The position numbers were made by a program, and so were the translations under genes. From contig DLCS01000165.1 of NCBI GenBank assembly GCA_002480735.1, positions 52,711 through 58,620 of the forward strand: 5,910 nucleotides of DNA, given 5' to 3'. Shown here in pieces: positions 5,826 to 5,910 of this stretch. The notes below the pieces were generated by a model that searched no databases, was not told the origin of the DNA, and saw only the letters and a program-made list of their open reading frames with translations. Each line of letters starts with the position of its first letter. Position 1 is the first letter of the stretch. This DNA comes from Bacillaceae bacterium UBA7792. GTDB taxonomy: Bacteria; Bacillota; Bacilli; Bacillales; Cytobacillaceae.

Positions 5826-5910
5826 TCAATTAGAAGCCGATAGGCTTCTTTACTTAGGAATCCCCCACTTCAAGCAGCTCGTAAGAGATGCTAAGTGGTG
5901 GGTAGTTGTG
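5781..5910 (+). ncRNA. Predicted omegaRNA (reRNA) scaffold overlapping the tnpB 3' end
   Basis: In characterised IS200/IS605 elements the omegaRNA covers the 3' end of tnpB and the right end, with the guide being whatever flanks the element. Here the region holds stacked hairpins: GAAGCC/GGCTTC (5781-5786, 5791-5796), CCGTAG/CTACGG (5800-5805, 5809-5814) inside the gene, AGAAGCC/GGCTTCT (5832-5838, 5843-5849) just after the stop, and the right-end hairpin at 5862-5902. The 5' boundary is unknown and may lie further into tnpB. The guide would begin in or after the last 8 bases and is mostly outside the window. Structure is seen; the RNA itself is inferred. Confidence 0.65.
5862..5902 (+). other. 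Right-end hairpin of the tnpB element
   Basis: CCCCCACTT (5862-5870) pairs with AAGTGGTGGG (5893-5902) with one bulged T (5899). After a bulged CA (5871-5872) the stem continues AGCA/TGCT (5873-5876, 5889-5892) and CTC/GAG (5878-5880, 5885-5887) with a GTAA tetraloop. This would serve both as the TnpA-recognised right-end hairpin and as the 3'-proximal stem of the omegaRNA. Confidence 0.7.

Larger units (their letters stand above)
4533..5910 (+). mobile_element. IS200/IS605-family (IS1341-like) tnpB-only element
   Basis: A tnpB gene is flanked by structured non-coding ends with no tnpA transposase, the arrangement of IS1341-type elements that depend on a TnpA supplied elsewhere. There are no long terminal inverted repeats or target duplications, as expected for this family. 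The left boundary is uncertain: TTTAT at 4528-4532 is a plausible preceding target/TAM pentamer, so 4533 is proposed as the first base, but the first clear structure is at 4549. The right hairpin ends at 5902; the true right boundary is in the last few bases or past the window. The element sits just after the yclQ hairpin and disrupts no visible gene. Confidence 0.8.

Noticed and set aside
1..5910. CRISPR array, tRNA/rRNA genes or metabolite riboswitch
   Set aside because: No regularly spaced direct repeats, tRNA-like cloverleaf, rRNA sequence or known riboswitch core was recognised; the leaders upstream of yclN and yclQ are about 60-70 nt and are accounted for by Fur sites and ribosome binding sites.

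Overview
The window looks like a chromosomal segment of a low-GC, Gram-positive Bacillaceae bacterium. The signs are AT-rich intergenic DNA, strong AGGAGG-type ribosome binding sites, sigma-A style TTGAcx-17-TATAAT promoters, classic 7-1-7 Fur boxes, a lipobox lipoprotein, and proteins that resemble the Bacillus subtilis YclNOPQ set throughout. Species cannot be named from this sequence alone. All genes are on the + strand.

Layout: (1) 1-332 is the C-terminal part of a YdjA-like nitroreductase cut by the window edge, closed by an intrinsic terminator at 343-375. (2) 376-568 is intergenic and holds an AT-rich inverted repeat, a consensus promoter and a Fur-type operator. (3) 569-3229 is a tightly overlapping three-gene operon, yclN-yclO-yclP (two FecCD-family permeases and an ATPase), ending at a strong terminator at 3237-3273. 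(4) 3328-3388 is a second near-perfect promoter with two abutting Fur boxes, one a perfect palindrome. It drives the substrate-binding lipoprotein yclQ (3431-4468), which is followed by a long hairpin. (5) About 4533 to the end of the window is an IS200/IS605-family (IS1341-like) element with no tnpA. It has a left-end structured region, a tnpB gene (4674-5825) with all RuvC and zinc-finger residues in place, and a structured 3' region that should encode the omegaRNA and transposon right end, running to the window edge.

The four ycl genes together make a complete Fe(III)-catecholate/petrobactin-type siderophore importer. YclQ captures the ferri-siderophore on the outer face of the membrane, YclN/YclO form the channel, and YclP powers it. 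Both transcription units carry Fur operators, so the receptor and the channel/ATPase should both be induced in iron starvation, but from separate promoters of different operator quality. B. subtilis keeps the four genes as one operon, so this split is the main regulatory oddity.

The TnpB element is a separate, mobile cargo sitting just after the yclQ terminator. Its left and right ends fold into hairpins with the same bulged architecture, and the region spanning the tnpB stop contains a duplicated hairpin able to re-pair into a longer helix. No new multi-gene defence or metabolic system is visible. The most investigable items are the split Fur control of the importer and the intact TnpB/omegaRNA unit, whose guide would lie at or just past the window's end.
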